The notes: generated from the letters alone by a model not told the origin. Counted from the stretch's first letter, positions 7,880-16,616 are shown. The stretch: 64,000 bases of DNA from Pseudomonas fluorescens (GCF_001648775.1 NZ_LVEJ01000023.1:248001-312000), one strand, 5' to 3'. Program-made: numbers and translations.

Positions 7880-9211
7880 TCAATATTTGTCGAGCGTGCG
7901 CAATTTCTGCGGCAAACCCCACAGCAACAGTGCCGCAGCGATCAACGCCGCCACGCCAATGACATACAGCGCCGGCGTGGTGCTGCCCGTCAGATCCTTG
8001 ATCCGCCCGACCATCACCGGGCTGACGATCCCGCCGAATTGCCCAAGGGTATTGATCACCGCAATCCCGCCCGCCGCGCCAGCGCCAGCACCGGCGAGCA
8101 ACTTCGGTGGCAAGGTCCAGAAGCTCGGAATCGAGGCAATGATCCCGGCGCCGAGCAAGCCGAGGGCAACGATCAGAAACGTGGTGTGGCTGGCGAAAAT
8201 CCCGGCGCTGAAAAAACCGATCGCCCCGACAATGACCAGCCCGGCGACAAACTTGCGCCGCTCACCCGTCGCATCCGACAAACGCCCGATCACCACCATA
8301 CTGATCGCCCCGCAAATGTATGGAATCGCCGTCAGCAGACCAATCATCACCGGGCTCTCGGTACCGGCGCTGCGGATCAGTTGGGGCGCCCAGAAATTCA
8401 AGCCGTAGGACGCCACCTGAATCAGAAAGTAGATCAGCCCCAAGGTCAGAAAACCCGGAATTTTCAGCGCCGCGAGCAGCGAGCCGCCACTCTTGTGCGG
8501 CTCATGCTGGGCGATGCGACTGGAGAGTAATTTCTTCTCGTCAGCCGTCAGCCAGTGCGCATCCTCGATGCGATCCTTGAGCAGCATCAGCACCAGAAAA
8601 CCGAGTCCGATGCACGGCACGCCGCCGAGCAGGAACAGCCAGTGCCAGCCGCGCATCTGCAACACGCCATCGAGGTGTTCCAGCACCAGACCGGAGAACG
8701 GCGCGCCGACCAGCCCGGCAAACGCCGAGGCAAGAAACAGCATCGAGGTGATGCGGCCACGGAAGTGCTGCGGGAACCACAGCGTCAGGTAATACAGCAC
8801 GCCCGGGGCGAAACCGGCCTCCATCGCACCGATCACAAAGCGCAGCGCGTAGAACTGCCATTCGCTGTTGACGAAGACCATCGCTGCCGTCGCCACGCCC
8901 CACGACATCATGATCCGCGCGATCCAGCGGCGTGCGCCGACCTTGTACAGCATCATGTTGCTCGGCACTTCGAACAGCACGTAACCGACCACGAACAGCC
9001 CGGCGCCGAGGCCGTAAGCGGTGTCGCTCAAGCTCAGATCAGTCTGCAACTGGAACTTGGCGAAGCTGATGTTGATGCGGTCGAAAAAGGCGAACAGGTA
9101 GCAGACCATGATCAGCGGCATCAGGCGCCAGGCGACCTTGCTGACCAGGGCTTTTTCGGCGTCGTGATCGACGGACGGACTCGCGCCCGCCTCCAATACA
9201 TTGAGGCTCAT
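7880..9211 (-). CDS. MFS transporter, anion:cation symporter (ACS) family
   Basis: 443-aa inner-membrane protein with 12 predicted segments. YLFAFFDRINISFAK and the loop RWIARIMMSWGVA with GAMEAGFAPGVLYYLTLWFP are characteristic of the ACS family, which takes up organic acid anions such as glucarate, tartrate and phthalate. The ATG at 9211 was preferred to one at 9277 because GGAG lies 10 bases before it and the extra N-terminus is unlike the family. It is the last gene of the leftward set lyase, CoA-transferase and transporter, 185 bases after the lyase with a REP between. The likely substrate is the acid activated by the CoA-transferase; this is inference. Confidence 0.88.
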   Translation of the reverse strand: MSLNVLEAGASPSVDHDAEKALVSKVAWRLMPLIMVCYLFAFFDRINISFAKFQLQTDLSLSDTAYGLGAGLFVVGYVLFEVPSNMMLYKVGARRWIARIMMSWGVATAAMVFVNSEWQFYALRFVIGAMEAGFAPGVLYYLTLWFPQHFRGRITSMLFLASAFAGLVGAPFSGLVLEHLDGVLQMRGWHWLFLLGGVPCIGLGFLVLMLLKDRIEDAHWLTADEKKLLSSRIAQHEPHKSGGSLLAALKIPGFLTLGLIYFLIQVASYGLNFWAPQLIRSAGTESPVMIGLLTAIPYICGAISMVVIGRLSDATGERRKFVAGLVIVGAIGFFSAGIFASHTTFLIVALGLLGAGIIASIPSFWTLPPKLLAGAGAGAAGGIAVINTLGQFGGIVSPVMVGRIKDLTGSTTPALYVIGVAALIAAALLLWGLPQKLRTLDKY

Positions 9212-9292
9212 AGCTTTTCTCCAGGCGGACTGCCGGTGGGCGTCCGATTGTTTTTGTTGTCTGGTCATGACGCTCACTGTGGAGCGCTTTTC

Positions 9293-9382
9293 TGTGGGAG
9301 CGAGCCTGCTCGCGAAGGCGGTGTGTCATTCACCTTTGATGTCGACTGACTCGACGCCTTCGCGAGCAGGCTCGCTCCCACA
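9293..9382. repeat. REP doublet 2 (tail-in class B)
   Basis: TGTGGGAGCGAGCCTGC... followed after about 40 bases by its inverted copy. The spacer has the TTGATGT-GACTGA core shared by class B copies. Confidence 0.95.
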
Positions 9383-9396
9383 GGGGATAAGGTCTG

Positions 9397-10323
9397 TCAG
9401 GTGGGGATCGGGTGCAGGTCGCAGTTGCGTCCGGCCTTGGCCAGTTGGCCGGGCACTTCGTGGCCCAACAGCTCCGGCAAGCCGCGTGAGAGCTTCAGCA
9501 GCAGCGGCAAGTCGATGCCGGTGTGAATACCGATCTCATCGCACAGATTCACCAAATCCTCAGTGCAGATATTGCCCGACGCCCCCGGCGCAAACGGACA
9601 GCCGCCGAGGCCGCCGAGCGCCGCATCGAAACGCCGCACGCCCGCCTCATAAGCCGCCAGCACATTGCACAAGCCCAGACCCCGGGTGTTGTGAAAATGC
9701 AGGGTCAGGTCAGCCGGCGAAACCCGCTGCAACACCCGCCGCACCAAGCGATCCACTTGTCGTGGATTGGCCATGCCGGTGGTATCGGCGAGGGTGATAC
9801 CGGCAATGCCGAGTTCCTGATAAGCGTCGACGATTTGCAGCACACGATCTTCGTCGATATGACCCTCAAACGGGCAGCCAAAGGTCGTGGCGACGCTGCC
9901 ATTGAGACGCACGCCGGAACCGCTGGCGAACGCCACAATCTCGCCAAACGCCGCCAGCGAATCCTCGCAACGCATGCGCATATTGGCCAGGTTGTGCGTC
10001 TGGCTGGCGGACATCACCAGATTCAGTTCATCGGCACCCGCCGCCAATGCCCGCTGCGCACCTTTGAGGTTGGGGATCAGCGCAACGTAAATCACCCCCG
10101 GCTGTCGTTGAATGCCGGTGAAGACTTGCTCGCCGTCACGCAGCGCCGGAATGGCTTTCGGCGAGACGAACGAGCCGGCCTCGATACGACTGAAACCGGC
10201 CAAAGACAGTTGATCGATCAGGGCGATCTTGTCAGCGGTTTCCACCCAGGTCGGTTCAATCTGCAAGCCGTCGCGCGGCGAGACTTCCTGGACGATCAGG
10301 GTTTGCGAATAGTCCGTGATCAT
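9397..10323 (-). CDS. HMG-CoA-lyase-like enzyme
   Basis: 308-aa TIM-barrel enzyme of the HMGL-like family, predicted to split a 3-hydroxy-3-methyl acyl-CoA into acetyl-CoA plus an oxo acid. Visible residues: VQEVSPRDGLQ with catalytic Arg17 and metal Asp18, LHFHNTRG with the two metal His, and the loop GGLGGCPFAPGASGN with the catalytic Cys. Its start overlaps the stop of the CaiB-type CoA-transferase by 4 bases. There are no leucine-degradation (liu) genes nearby, so the usual leucine role is unlikely. Possible substrates are 3-hydroxy-3-methylglutaryl-CoA or a citramalyl-CoA type compound; the sequence alone does not decide. Confidence 0.88.
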   Translation of the reverse strand: MITDYSQTLIVQEVSPRDGLQIEPTWVETADKIALIDQLSLAGFSRIEAGSFVSPKAIPALRDGEQVFTGIQRQPGVIYVALIPNLKGAQRALAAGADELNLVMSASQTHNLANMRMRCEDSLAAFGEIVAFASGSGVRLNGSVATTFGCPFEGHIDEDRVLQIVDAYQELGIAGITLADTTGMANPRQVDRLVRRVLQRVSPADLTLHFHNTRGLGLCNVLAAYEAGVRRFDAALGGLGGCPFAPGASGNICTEDLVNLCDEIGIHTGIDLPLLLKLSRGLPELLGHEVPGQLAKAGRNCDLHPIPT

Positions 10324-11513
10324 TGCACCACCCCTTGGCTTTTCAGGCGTTCGATGTCGAGTTCAGTCAGGCCGAGGCCGGCGAGAATGCCGTCGGTGTG
10401 TTGGCCAAGCGTCGGCCCCGACCAGTTAACGCCGCCAGGTGTTTCCGAGAGTTTCGGCACGATGCCGGGCATTTTCACCGTTGCGCCGCCGGGCAGTTCG
10501 GCGTTGAGCAACATGCCCCGCGCCTGATAGTGCGGATCGGCAACGATGTCGGCCACCGAATAGATCCGCCCCACCGGCACTTCAGCGGCTTCGAGCGCGG
10601 CGAGCACTCCGTCGATCGGCAAGCTGCTGGTCCAGTGAGTGATCGCGGCGTCGAGCAAACCGCTCTTGGCCGCACGCCCGTCGTTGTGAGCAAATTCTTC
10701 TGCTTCAGCCAGATCATCGCGACCGATGGTGTGCATCAGCCGCTTGTAAATCGGGTCGCTGTTGCCGGCGATCACTACGTAAGCGCCATCGGCCGTAAGG
10801 TAGGTGTTGGACGGTGCAATGCCCGGCAACGCACCGCCGCTGCGCTCGCGGACATGGCCAAGCATGTCGTATTCCGGCACCAGGCTTTCCATGACGTTGA
10901 ACACGCTTTCGGCCAGCGACACATCGACAATCTGCCCGCCGCCCTGCCCGGTCTTGACCCGCAGCAGCGCCATCAACGCGCCGATCACCGCGTGCAGCGA
11001 GGCCAGCGAATCGCCGAGGCTGACGCCGACCCGCGCCGGTGGTGAACCGGGAGTGCCAGTGGTGTAGCGAATGCCGCCCATCGCTTCGCCAATCGCGCCG
11101 AAACCCGGACGATCGCGGTACGGGCCGGTCTGGCCGTAGCCGGAAATACGCACGAGGGTGAGATTGGGGTTCAGCGCGTGGAGCACGTCCCAGCCGAGGC
11201 CAAGTTTCTCCAGCGCACCGGGGCGCAGGTTTTCGATGATGACGTCGGCATCGCTGGCCAGTTGCTTGACCAACTCGATGCCTGCGGCGGATTTCAGGTT
11301 GAGCGCCAGCGACTTCTTGTTGCGCGATTGCAGGTACCACCACAGCGACGTGCCTTGGTGCAGCTTGCGCCATTTGCGCAGCGGGTCGCCCTGACCCATG
11401 GCTTCGATCTTGATCACCTCGGCGCCGAACTCGGCGAGCATGCGCGCGGCAAACGGCGCGGCGATCAGGGTGCCGATCTCGATCACTTTGATCGCACTCA
11501 AGGGGGCAGTCAT
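10320..11513 (-). CDS. CaiB/BaiF-family CoA-transferase
   Basis: 397-aa family III CoA-transferase, which moves CoA from one acyl-CoA to a free acid. The opening IKVIEIGTLIAAPFAARMLAEFGAEVIKIE, then RNKKSLALNLKSAAG, VIIENLRPGALEKLG and SGYGQTGPYRDRPGFGAI are family hallmarks. The ATG at 11513 has AAGAGGT 9 bases upstream; the longer frame to 11606 adds a non-homologous tail. The 4-base overlap with the lyase gene implies translational coupling: activation of an acid followed by cleavage. The donor and acceptor are not identifiable from sequence. Confidence 0.9.
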   Translation of the reverse strand: MTAPLSAIKVIEIGTLIAAPFAARMLAEFGAEVIKIEAMGQGDPLRKWRKLHQGTSLWWYLQSRNKKSLALNLKSAAGIELVKQLASDADVIIENLRPGALEKLGLGWDVLHALNPNLTLVRISGYGQTGPYRDRPGFGAIGEAMGGIRYTTGTPGSPPARVGVSLGDSLASLHAVIGALMALLRVKTGQGGGQIVDVSLAESVFNVMESLVPEYDMLGHVRERSGGALPGIAPSNTYLTADGAYVVIAGNSDPIYKRLMHTIGRDDLAEAEEFAHNDGRAAKSGLLDAAITHWTSSLPIDGVLAALEAAEVPVGRIYSVADIVADPHYQARGMLLNAELPGGATVKMPGIVPKLSETPGGVNWSGPTLGQHTDGILAGLGLTELDIERLKSQGVVQ

Positions 11514-11644
11514 CGCGGGTACCTCTTGTTCTTGGAATATGCCGCCAAGGCTAGAGGAACGATGATCGGGCAATCCAGCCGTCTCTCGGCAATGGGCGTT
11601 CGCCAAATGCGAACGCTTGGGGGATGTAGCGAACTCAGGTCAGT

Positions 11645-11735
11645 CTTCGCGAGCAGGCTCGCTCCCACAGGGATCGAGATCAGCCACACAATCTGAATAC
11701 ACCACGAACCTGTGGGAGCGAGCTTGCTCGCGAAG
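11645..11735. repeat. REP doublet 3 (class A, long spacer)
   Basis: Inverted REP units with CTTCGCGAG outermost and about 45 bases between. It separates the LysR gene from the CoA-transferase gene. Confidence 0.95.
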
Positions 11736-11758
11736 ACGCCGGAACATTCACTGGAGAT

Positions 11759-12670
11759 CTACGCGCCCTGCCCCCGCAAATGCTCAAACAATATCCGGCT
11801 CACCGGCGACAACCCCGCCTCCTCCCGCACCACCACAATCAGCGCGCGATCCGACCAGTCATCCGTCAACGGCACCGCGTGCAACCCCAGCGCCTGACCA
11901 AACAATTCATAAGCACGCTGCGGCAAAATGCCGATGCCCATGTTGGCCTGAACCATCCGGCATACCGCATCGAACCCCGGCACATGAATGCGAATGCGCA
12001 GGACCTTGCCAGCCTGACGCGCCGCCGCGTGGGTGCGCATGTTGATCGAACTGGCCGCGTGCAAACCGACGTAATCACTGTCCAGGGTTTCAGCGAAAGC
12101 CAGCGATTCACGCGCAGCCAAGGGATGTTCCGGCAGCATCACCACGACCAGTTTGTCCTGTCGGTACAACACGCTGTGCAGGCCTTTGGTGTCGCTGTCG
12201 TTGGAGCAAATCCCAAGATCCGCCACACCATCGAGTACGCCCTGAATCACCCCGGCGCTGGGGCGTTCTTCAAGATCGGTCTTGACCTGCGGATGCTGCG
12301 CGGAGAAGTCGCGCAAGTCTTCGGGAAGAAACTGAATGATCGCCGAGAGGTTCGCCAGCATGCGCACATAACCGCGCACACCGTGGCTGTGCTCGCCGAG
12401 TTCCAGGCCCATTTTTTCGACGTTGAAGAGCATCTGCCGCGCATGGTGCAGCAAGGTTTCCCCGGCCGGTGTCAGGGTCATGCCCTTGGCCTGACGCACG
12501 AACAGGCTGATCCCCAGCGCCTCCTCCAACTCCATCAGCCGCTTGCTCGCCGCCGACACCGCGATGGCTTCGCGCGAGGCGGCACGGGTCAGCGTGCCCT
12601 CTTCGTGCACGGCGACAAACAATTGCAGGGTGATCAGGTCGAGGCGGCGGATCAGGCTTTTTTGCAGCAT
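11759..12670 (-). CDS. LysR-family regulator of the CoA-transferase/lyase set (predicted)
   Basis: 303-aa protein. Helix-turn-helix at residues 8-65 (DLITLQLFVAVHEEGTLTRAASREAIAVSAASKRLMELEEALGISLFVR) and a substrate-binding domain. The ATG at 12670 is chosen because MLQKSLIRRLDLITLQLF aligns with family starts; the upstream extension to 12742 does not. It lies upstream of, and in the same direction as, the CoA-transferase gene, with a 245-base gap that includes a REP. Control of the CoA-transferase, lyase and transporter genes is inference from position. It could also affect the iron alcohol dehydrogenase gene 68 bases upstream. Confidence 0.88.
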   Translation of the reverse strand: MLQKSLIRRLDLITLQLFVAVHEEGTLTRAASREAIAVSAASKRLMELEEALGISLFVRQAKGMTLTPAGETLLHHARQMLFNVEKMGLELGEHSHGVRGYVRMLANLSAIIQFLPEDLRDFSAQHPQVKTDLEERPSAGVIQGVLDGVADLGICSNDSDTKGLHSVLYRQDKLVVVMLPEHPLAARESLAFAETLDSDYVGLHAASSINMRTHAAARQAGKVLRIRIHVPGFDAVCRMVQANMGIGILPQRAYELFGQALGLHAVPLTDDWSDRALIVVVREEAGLSPVSRILFEHLRGQGA

Positions 12671-12738
12671 GCGAGACTCGGCAATGGCGGCGCGAACGAG
12701 CGCTGAGCATAACGCCGTTCGCCGCCGCTGTACCCGTC

Positions 12739-13887
12739 TCAAAACGCGTTGCGAAAGATCTCCTCGATCTGGCGTTGATCCGCCGCGCGCGGGTTGGTCA
12801 GGCCGCAGGCGTCTTTCAAGGCGTTGGTTGCGAGGATCGGGATGTCGCTGAGCCTGGCACCGAGTTCACGCAGACCGCCGGGTATATCGACGTCTTTGGC
12901 CAGACAACGAATCGCGCTGATCGCCGCTTGCGCGCCCTCTTCCGGGCTGAAGCCGCGAATGTCAGCACCCATGGCGTGGGCGACATCGGTCAGCCGCTCG
13001 GCACAGACCAGTGCGTTGAACGTCTGCACATGCGGCAGCAGCACGGCATTGCACACGCCGTGGGGCAAGTCGTAGAAACCGCCCAGTTGATGCGCCATGG
13101 CGTGGACGTAACCGAGCGAGGCATTGTTGAAGGCCATGCCGGCGAGGAACTGCGCATACGCCATGTTTTCCCGCGCGGCAAGGTCGCTGCCGTCGCGCAC
13201 GGCCAGGCGCAGGTTGTTGCTGATCAGGGTCATGGCTTTCAGCGCACAGGCGTCGGTGATCGGGTTGGCCGCGGTCGACACGTAGGCTTCGATGGCGTGA
13301 GTCAGCGCGTCCATGCCGGTGGCGGCGGTCAGGCCTTTGGGCATGGCGACCATCAGGGCGGGGTCGTTGACCGACAGCAGCGGCGTGACATTGCGGTCGA
13401 CGATGGCCATTTTTACGTGGCGCGATTCGTCGGTAATGATGCAAAAACGGGTCATCTCACTGGCGGTGCCAGCGGTGGTGTTGATCGCGATCAGCGGCAG
13501 TTGCGGCTTGCCCGATTGATCGACGCCTTCGTAATCGCTGATCCGCCCGCCGTTGGTCGCACACAGGGCGATGCCCTTGGCGCAGTCGTGGGGCGAACCG
13601 CCGCCGAGAGACACGACGAAATCGCAGCGACTTTCCTTGAGCAAGCCCAGGCCCGACTCGACGTTGGCGATGCTCGGGTTCGGCTTGGCGCCGTCGAAGA
13701 TCACTGAATCGATGTCCTGCATCGCCAGTTTCTCGGCGATCATTGTGGCCACGCCAGCCTTGGCCAGCCCGGTGTCGGTGACGATCAGCGCCTTGCGAAA
13801 ACCGTAGTTGCGGATCGCGACCATGGCTTCGTCGAGGCAGCCGCTGCCCATGATGTTGACCGCCGGAATGAAAAAAGTACTGCTCAT
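12739..13887 (-). CDS. Iron-containing alcohol dehydrogenase
   Basis: 382-aa group III NAD(P)-dependent alcohol dehydrogenase. NAD site SLGGGSPHD (about 94-101) and the four metal ligands Asp193 and His197 (GMDALTHAIE), His262 and His276 (HAMAHQLGGFYDLPHG) are all present. AGGAGA precedes the ATG at 13887 by 7 bases; an in-frame ATG at 14043 would overlap the divergent gene and lacks homology. Family members oxidise or form short alcohols, lactaldehyde or butanediol. It is divergent from the DUF4917 gene, with a 12-base palindrome in the 155-base gap that may be its operator. Confidence 0.9.
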   Translation of the reverse strand: MSSTFFIPAVNIMGSGCLDEAMVAIRNYGFRKALIVTDTGLAKAGVATMIAEKLAMQDIDSVIFDGAKPNPSIANVESGLGLLKESRCDFVVSLGGGSPHDCAKGIALCATNGGRISDYEGVDQSGKPQLPLIAINTTAGTASEMTRFCIITDESRHVKMAIVDRNVTPLLSVNDPALMVAMPKGLTAATGMDALTHAIEAYVSTAANPITDACALKAMTLISNNLRLAVRDGSDLAARENMAYAQFLAGMAFNNASLGYVHAMAHQLGGFYDLPHGVCNAVLLPHVQTFNALVCAERLTDVAHAMGADIRGFSPEEGAQAAISAIRCLAKDVDIPGGLRELGARLSDIPILATNALKDACGLTNPRAADQRQIEEIFRNAF

Positions 13888-13947
13888 CGTGCGTCTCCTG
13901 ACTGGGGCCGAATCGACTGCGCCGATCTGGCGGATACACACAGGATC

Positions 13948-13959
13948 GACCGATCGGTC
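13948..13959. promoter_or_regulatory. Perfect 12-base palindrome, possible operator
   Basis: GACCGATCGGTC reads the same on both strands. It lies between the divergent alcohol dehydrogenase (13887, leftward) and DUF4917 (14043, rightward) genes. The form resembles TetR-type operators, but no TetR gene is next to it. Confidence 0.35.
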
Positions 13960-14042
13960 ACGGCGGATGTTGATCTGGCTCAATGCCCGCTCGTGATAAA
14001 GTCGCCGCCCATCAGCCCCTTTGTTTTGAGACCGCCTACGCA

Positions 14043-15062
14043 ATGACCGATTTTCTCGATGTCGACGCCACCCTCGAAGACTGGAGCGCCCTGCGCGCCG
14101 CGACCGACTTCAGTGGCTTGCTGGTGGGCAACGGCGCCAGCCGCGCGGTCTGGGATGACTTCGGCTATGACTCGCTGTTCGAAAACGCCCGTACGGTGGA
14201 AGAAAAACCGCTGAGTCCGTCGGAGCTGGCGGTGTTCGATGCCATGCAGACGCGCAGCTTCGAGCAGGTGCTCGGCGCGCTGAAAACCACCAGCCGGGTC
14301 AACAAAGCGCTGGCCGTCAGCTCGGCGGCGCCGCGCAACCGTTACTACGCGATCAAGGAAGCGCTGATCAACACCGTGCACGCGGTGCACATTCCATGGC
14401 GGCTGGTTAAGCCATCGACGCTGGCCGTGCTGAATGAAGAACTGGCGCGTTATCGCACGGTGTTCACCACCAATTACGACCTGCTCAATTACTGGGCACT
14501 GCAACACAACAGCGAGGCCATCGATGACCTGTTCAACGGCCCGCATGCCAGTTTCGACCTGAGCGAAAGCGCCACCGCCAAACCGCGTTTGCTGTACTTG
14601 CACGGAGGTCTGCATCTGGTGCGCAATCAGGACGGCACCGCACGCAAACTGACCTCAACCGAGGGCACACTGCTCGGCAGTTTTGCGATCAACAACACGA
14701 TCAAGACGCTGGATGACGTGCCGCTGTTCGTCACCGAAGGACCGAGCGCGGACAAGCTCAAGACCATCCGCAGCTCGGATTATCTGTCGTTCTGTTATCA
14801 GCAGTTGCTGGGGCATGGCGGCAGTCTGTGCATCTTTGGCCATGCCTTGGGCGAGCAGGATGCGCACATCGTGCGGGCGCTGCGTTTGGCGAAACCGGCG
14901 ACGGTGGCGATCTCGATTTATCCGCGCAGTGCGGCGTTTGTTCAGCATCAGAAGCGGCATTACGCGCAGGTGTTCGAGGGCACAGGGGTTGCGTTGCGGT
15001 TTTTTGATGCCAAGAGCCATGCGCTCGGGAATCCGAAGTTGTCGGTGCCGGTCGAGGTTTGA
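14043..15062 (+). CDS. DUF4917 protein with SIR2-like fold
   Basis: 339-aa cytosolic protein. Features of the SIR2-like superfamily are visible: FSGLLVGNGASRAVWDDFGYDSLFE near the N-terminus (GNGxS nucleotide loop), VFTTNYDLLNYWA in the middle and LLYLHGGLHL after it, then GGSLCIFGHALGEQDAHI, the usual 'G-S-D/E-x-H' strand end. This matches DUF4917 (PF16263). Family knowledge: several SIR2-like groups hydrolyse NAD+ in phage defence, but DUF4917 itself is uncharacterised. The ATG at 14043 fits family starts; an upstream ATG at 13983 is possible. It stands alone, with no helicase, TIR or Argonaute partner. Confidence 0.8.
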   Translation: MTDFLDVDATLEDWSALRAATDFSGLLVGNGASRAVWDDFGYDSLFENARTVEEKPLSPSELAVFDAMQTRSFEQVLGALKTTSRVNKALAVSSAAPRNRYYAIKEALINTVHAVHIPWRLVKPSTLAVLNEELARYRTVFTTNYDLLNYWALQHNSEAIDDLFNGPHASFDLSESATAKPRLLYLHGGLHLVRNQDGTARKLTSTEGTLLGSFAINNTIKTLDDVPLFVTEGPSADKLKTIRSSDYLSFCYQQLLGHGGSLCIFGHALGEQDAHIVRALRLAKPATVAISIYPRSAAFVQHQKRHYAQVFEGTGVALRFFDAKSHALGNPKLSVPVEV

Positions 15063-15080
15063 TACAGGCCTGACTGACGC

Positions 15081-15147
15081 CTTCGCGAGCAGGCTCGCTC
15101 CCACATTTGGATCGCATTCCCCTGTGGGAGCGAGCTTGCTCGCGAAG
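15081..15147. repeat. REP doublet 4 (class A)
   Basis: Inverted REP pair with short spacer between the convergent DUF4917 and XRE-cupin genes. Confidence 0.95.
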
Positions 15148-15162
15148 CTTTTAGCGGACAAC

Positions 15163-15705
15163 TCACTCTTCGCTGCTGTGCACCACCACCAGCAACTGCG
15201 CCTGCACATCCCCCACCGAGCGGATCCGGTGCGGTTTCTGCGCATTGAAATGCAGCGCATCACCGCGTTCCAGCAGCACTTTCTCGTTCATGAAATCCAC
15301 TTCAACCCGCCCTTCGTGGACGAACAGAAACTCCTCGCCCAAATGCTCCTTGAAGGTCTTGTCGGTGAACTCGCTGGGCGGGTAGATGATGAACGGCAGC
15401 AGGTTGCGCTCGCTGACTTGATGGGCCAGCACGGCATAACCGGGGCTCTGATCATTGGCGGCGAGTGACTGGCGCTCATGGCTGCGCACCAGGCTGTAGC
15501 TGTCGAGGCTGACGTTGTCTTCGGAGAACAATTCCTCGACCTTCACATTCAGCGCTTTCGCCAGTTTCAACGCGGCAGCAATCGACGGCGTATTCAGCCC
15601 GCGTTCGACTTTGGACAGATAACTCTTGGTCATGCCGGATTTTTCGGCCAATGCCTCAAGGGTTACCCCGAGTTTTTTTCTCAATAATTTCAAACGGATA
15701 GACAT
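15163..15705 (-). CDS. XRE-family regulator with cupin sensor domain
   Basis: 180-aa protein. Residues 5-60 form a lambda-repressor-type helix-turn-helix (LRKKLGVTLEALAEKSGMTKSYLSKVERGLNTPSIAAALKLAKAL); residues 105-175 form a small cupin barrel (GEEFLFVHEGRVEVDF, ERGDALHFNAQKPHRIRS). Such proteins bind a metabolite in the cupin domain and control nearby catabolic genes. It is divergent from the class II aldolase/DapA pair, with 106 bases between that hold a perfect inverted repeat inside the aldolase promoter. It is therefore the probable repressor of that pair, and may control itself. Confidence 0.92.
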   Translation of the reverse strand: MSIRLKLLRKKLGVTLEALAEKSGMTKSYLSKVERGLNTPSIAAALKLAKALNVKVEELFSEDNVSLDSYSLVRSHERQSLAANDQSPGYAVLAHQVSERNLLPFIIYPPSEFTDKTFKEHLGEEFLFVHEGRVEVDFMNEKVLLERGDALHFNAQKPHRIRSVGDVQAQLLVVVHSSEE

Positions 15706-15744
15706 GCGCAGCGGTTATTCCATGGAGGAAGCGACGATTTGTGC

Positions 15745-15786
15745 TTGCCAATGACACTTTGTGTCATATAGCCTCTTTAGTGTCAT
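15745..15786 (+). promoter_or_regulatory. Aldolase promoter with embedded operator
   Basis: TTGCCA (15745-15750) and TATAGC (15767-15772) are spaced 16 bases. Between them lies the inverted repeat ATGACAC-TTT-GTGTCAT (15751-15767), and a further half site GTGTCAT follows at 15780-15786, 19 bases after the previous one. The position implies repression by blocking RNA polymerase, most likely by the divergent XRE-cupin protein. Confidence 0.65.
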
Positions 15787-15811
15787 TTGCAATCACCCAA
15801 AGGACACAGAC

Positions 15812-16594
15812 ATGGCCAAGACATTAGCACTACCCAAAGACCAACTGGTCAAGCAAGCACTGACCCAGATGCAAAAAAGCCTGGCGGATAATACGTGGAC
15901 GGACCGGCAAAAGCTGGCCCTGACCTGCCGGATTCTGTTCGAAAACGGTCACGACTCCGGTCTGGCCGGGCAAATCACTGCTCGCGGCCCGCAGCCTGGC
16001 ACCTATTACACTCAGCAATTGGGTCTGGGTTTCGACGAAATCACTGCGAGCAATCTGTTGCTGGTCAATGAGGATCTGGAAGTTCTCGAAGGTCACGGCA
16101 TGGCCAATCCGGCCAACCGTTTTCACAGCTGGGTGTACCGCGCCCGGCCGGATGTGAACTGCATCATCCACACCCACCCGACCCACGTGGCGGCGTTGTC
16201 GATGCTCGAAGTGCCGCTGCAGATTTCCCACATGGACCTGTGCCCGCTGTACGACGACTGCGCGTTTCTCGAGGGCTGGCCGGGCGTGCCGGTGGGCAAC
16301 GAAGAAGGTGAACTGATTGCCGGCGCGCTGGGCGACAAACGCGCGATTCTGCTCTCGCACCACGGGCAGTTGTCGACCGGTACGACGATTGAAGAAGCGT
16401 GTGTCATCGCCCAACTGATCGAGCGCGCGGCCAAGCTGCAACTGCTGGCGATGGCGGCCGGTACGATCAAGCCGATCATCCCGGAATTGGGCCGCGAGGC
16501 GCATGACTGGATCGCCAAGCCGAAACGCCACGCCGCTGCCTTCAACTACTACGCCCGGCAGAACCTGCGTCAACACGCCGATTGCCTGAACTGA
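15812..16594 (+). CDS. Class II aldolase/adducin family protein
   Basis: 260-aa predicted zinc enzyme. IIHTHPTHVAALS supplies metal ligands His120 and His122, and LLSHHGQLSTG the third; ILFENGHDSGLAGQITAR is the usual N-terminal phosphate/substrate loop, although 'D-SGLAGQIT' differs from sugar-phosphate aldolases. Relatives include fuculose-phosphate aldolase, decarboxylases and keto-acid aldolases. AAAGGACA precedes the ATG at 15812; an upstream in-frame ATG at 15761 lies inside the operator and is rejected. It is 22 bases before the DapA-family gene. The substrate is unknown; the pair suggests breakdown of a hydroxy or oxo acid. Confidence 0.88.
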   Translation: MAKTLALPKDQLVKQALTQMQKSLADNTWTDRQKLALTCRILFENGHDSGLAGQITARGPQPGTYYTQQLGLGFDEITASNLLLVNEDLEVLEGHGMANPANRFHSWVYRARPDVNCIIHTHPTHVAALSMLEVPLQISHMDLCPLYDDCAFLEGWPGVPVGNEEGELIAGALGDKRAILLSHHGQLSTGTTIEEACVIAQLIERAAKLQLLAMAAGTIKPIIPELGREAHDWIAKPKRHAAAFNYYARQNLRQHADCLN

Positions 16595-16616
16595 ACCCTG
16601 TTACGGAGAGATTCCC

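Noticed and set aside
9397..11513. HMG-CoA-lyase-like gene as part of leucine degradation
   Set aside because: No isovaleryl-CoA dehydrogenase or methylcrotonyl-CoA carboxylase genes adjacent; instead coupled with a CaiB-type transferase.
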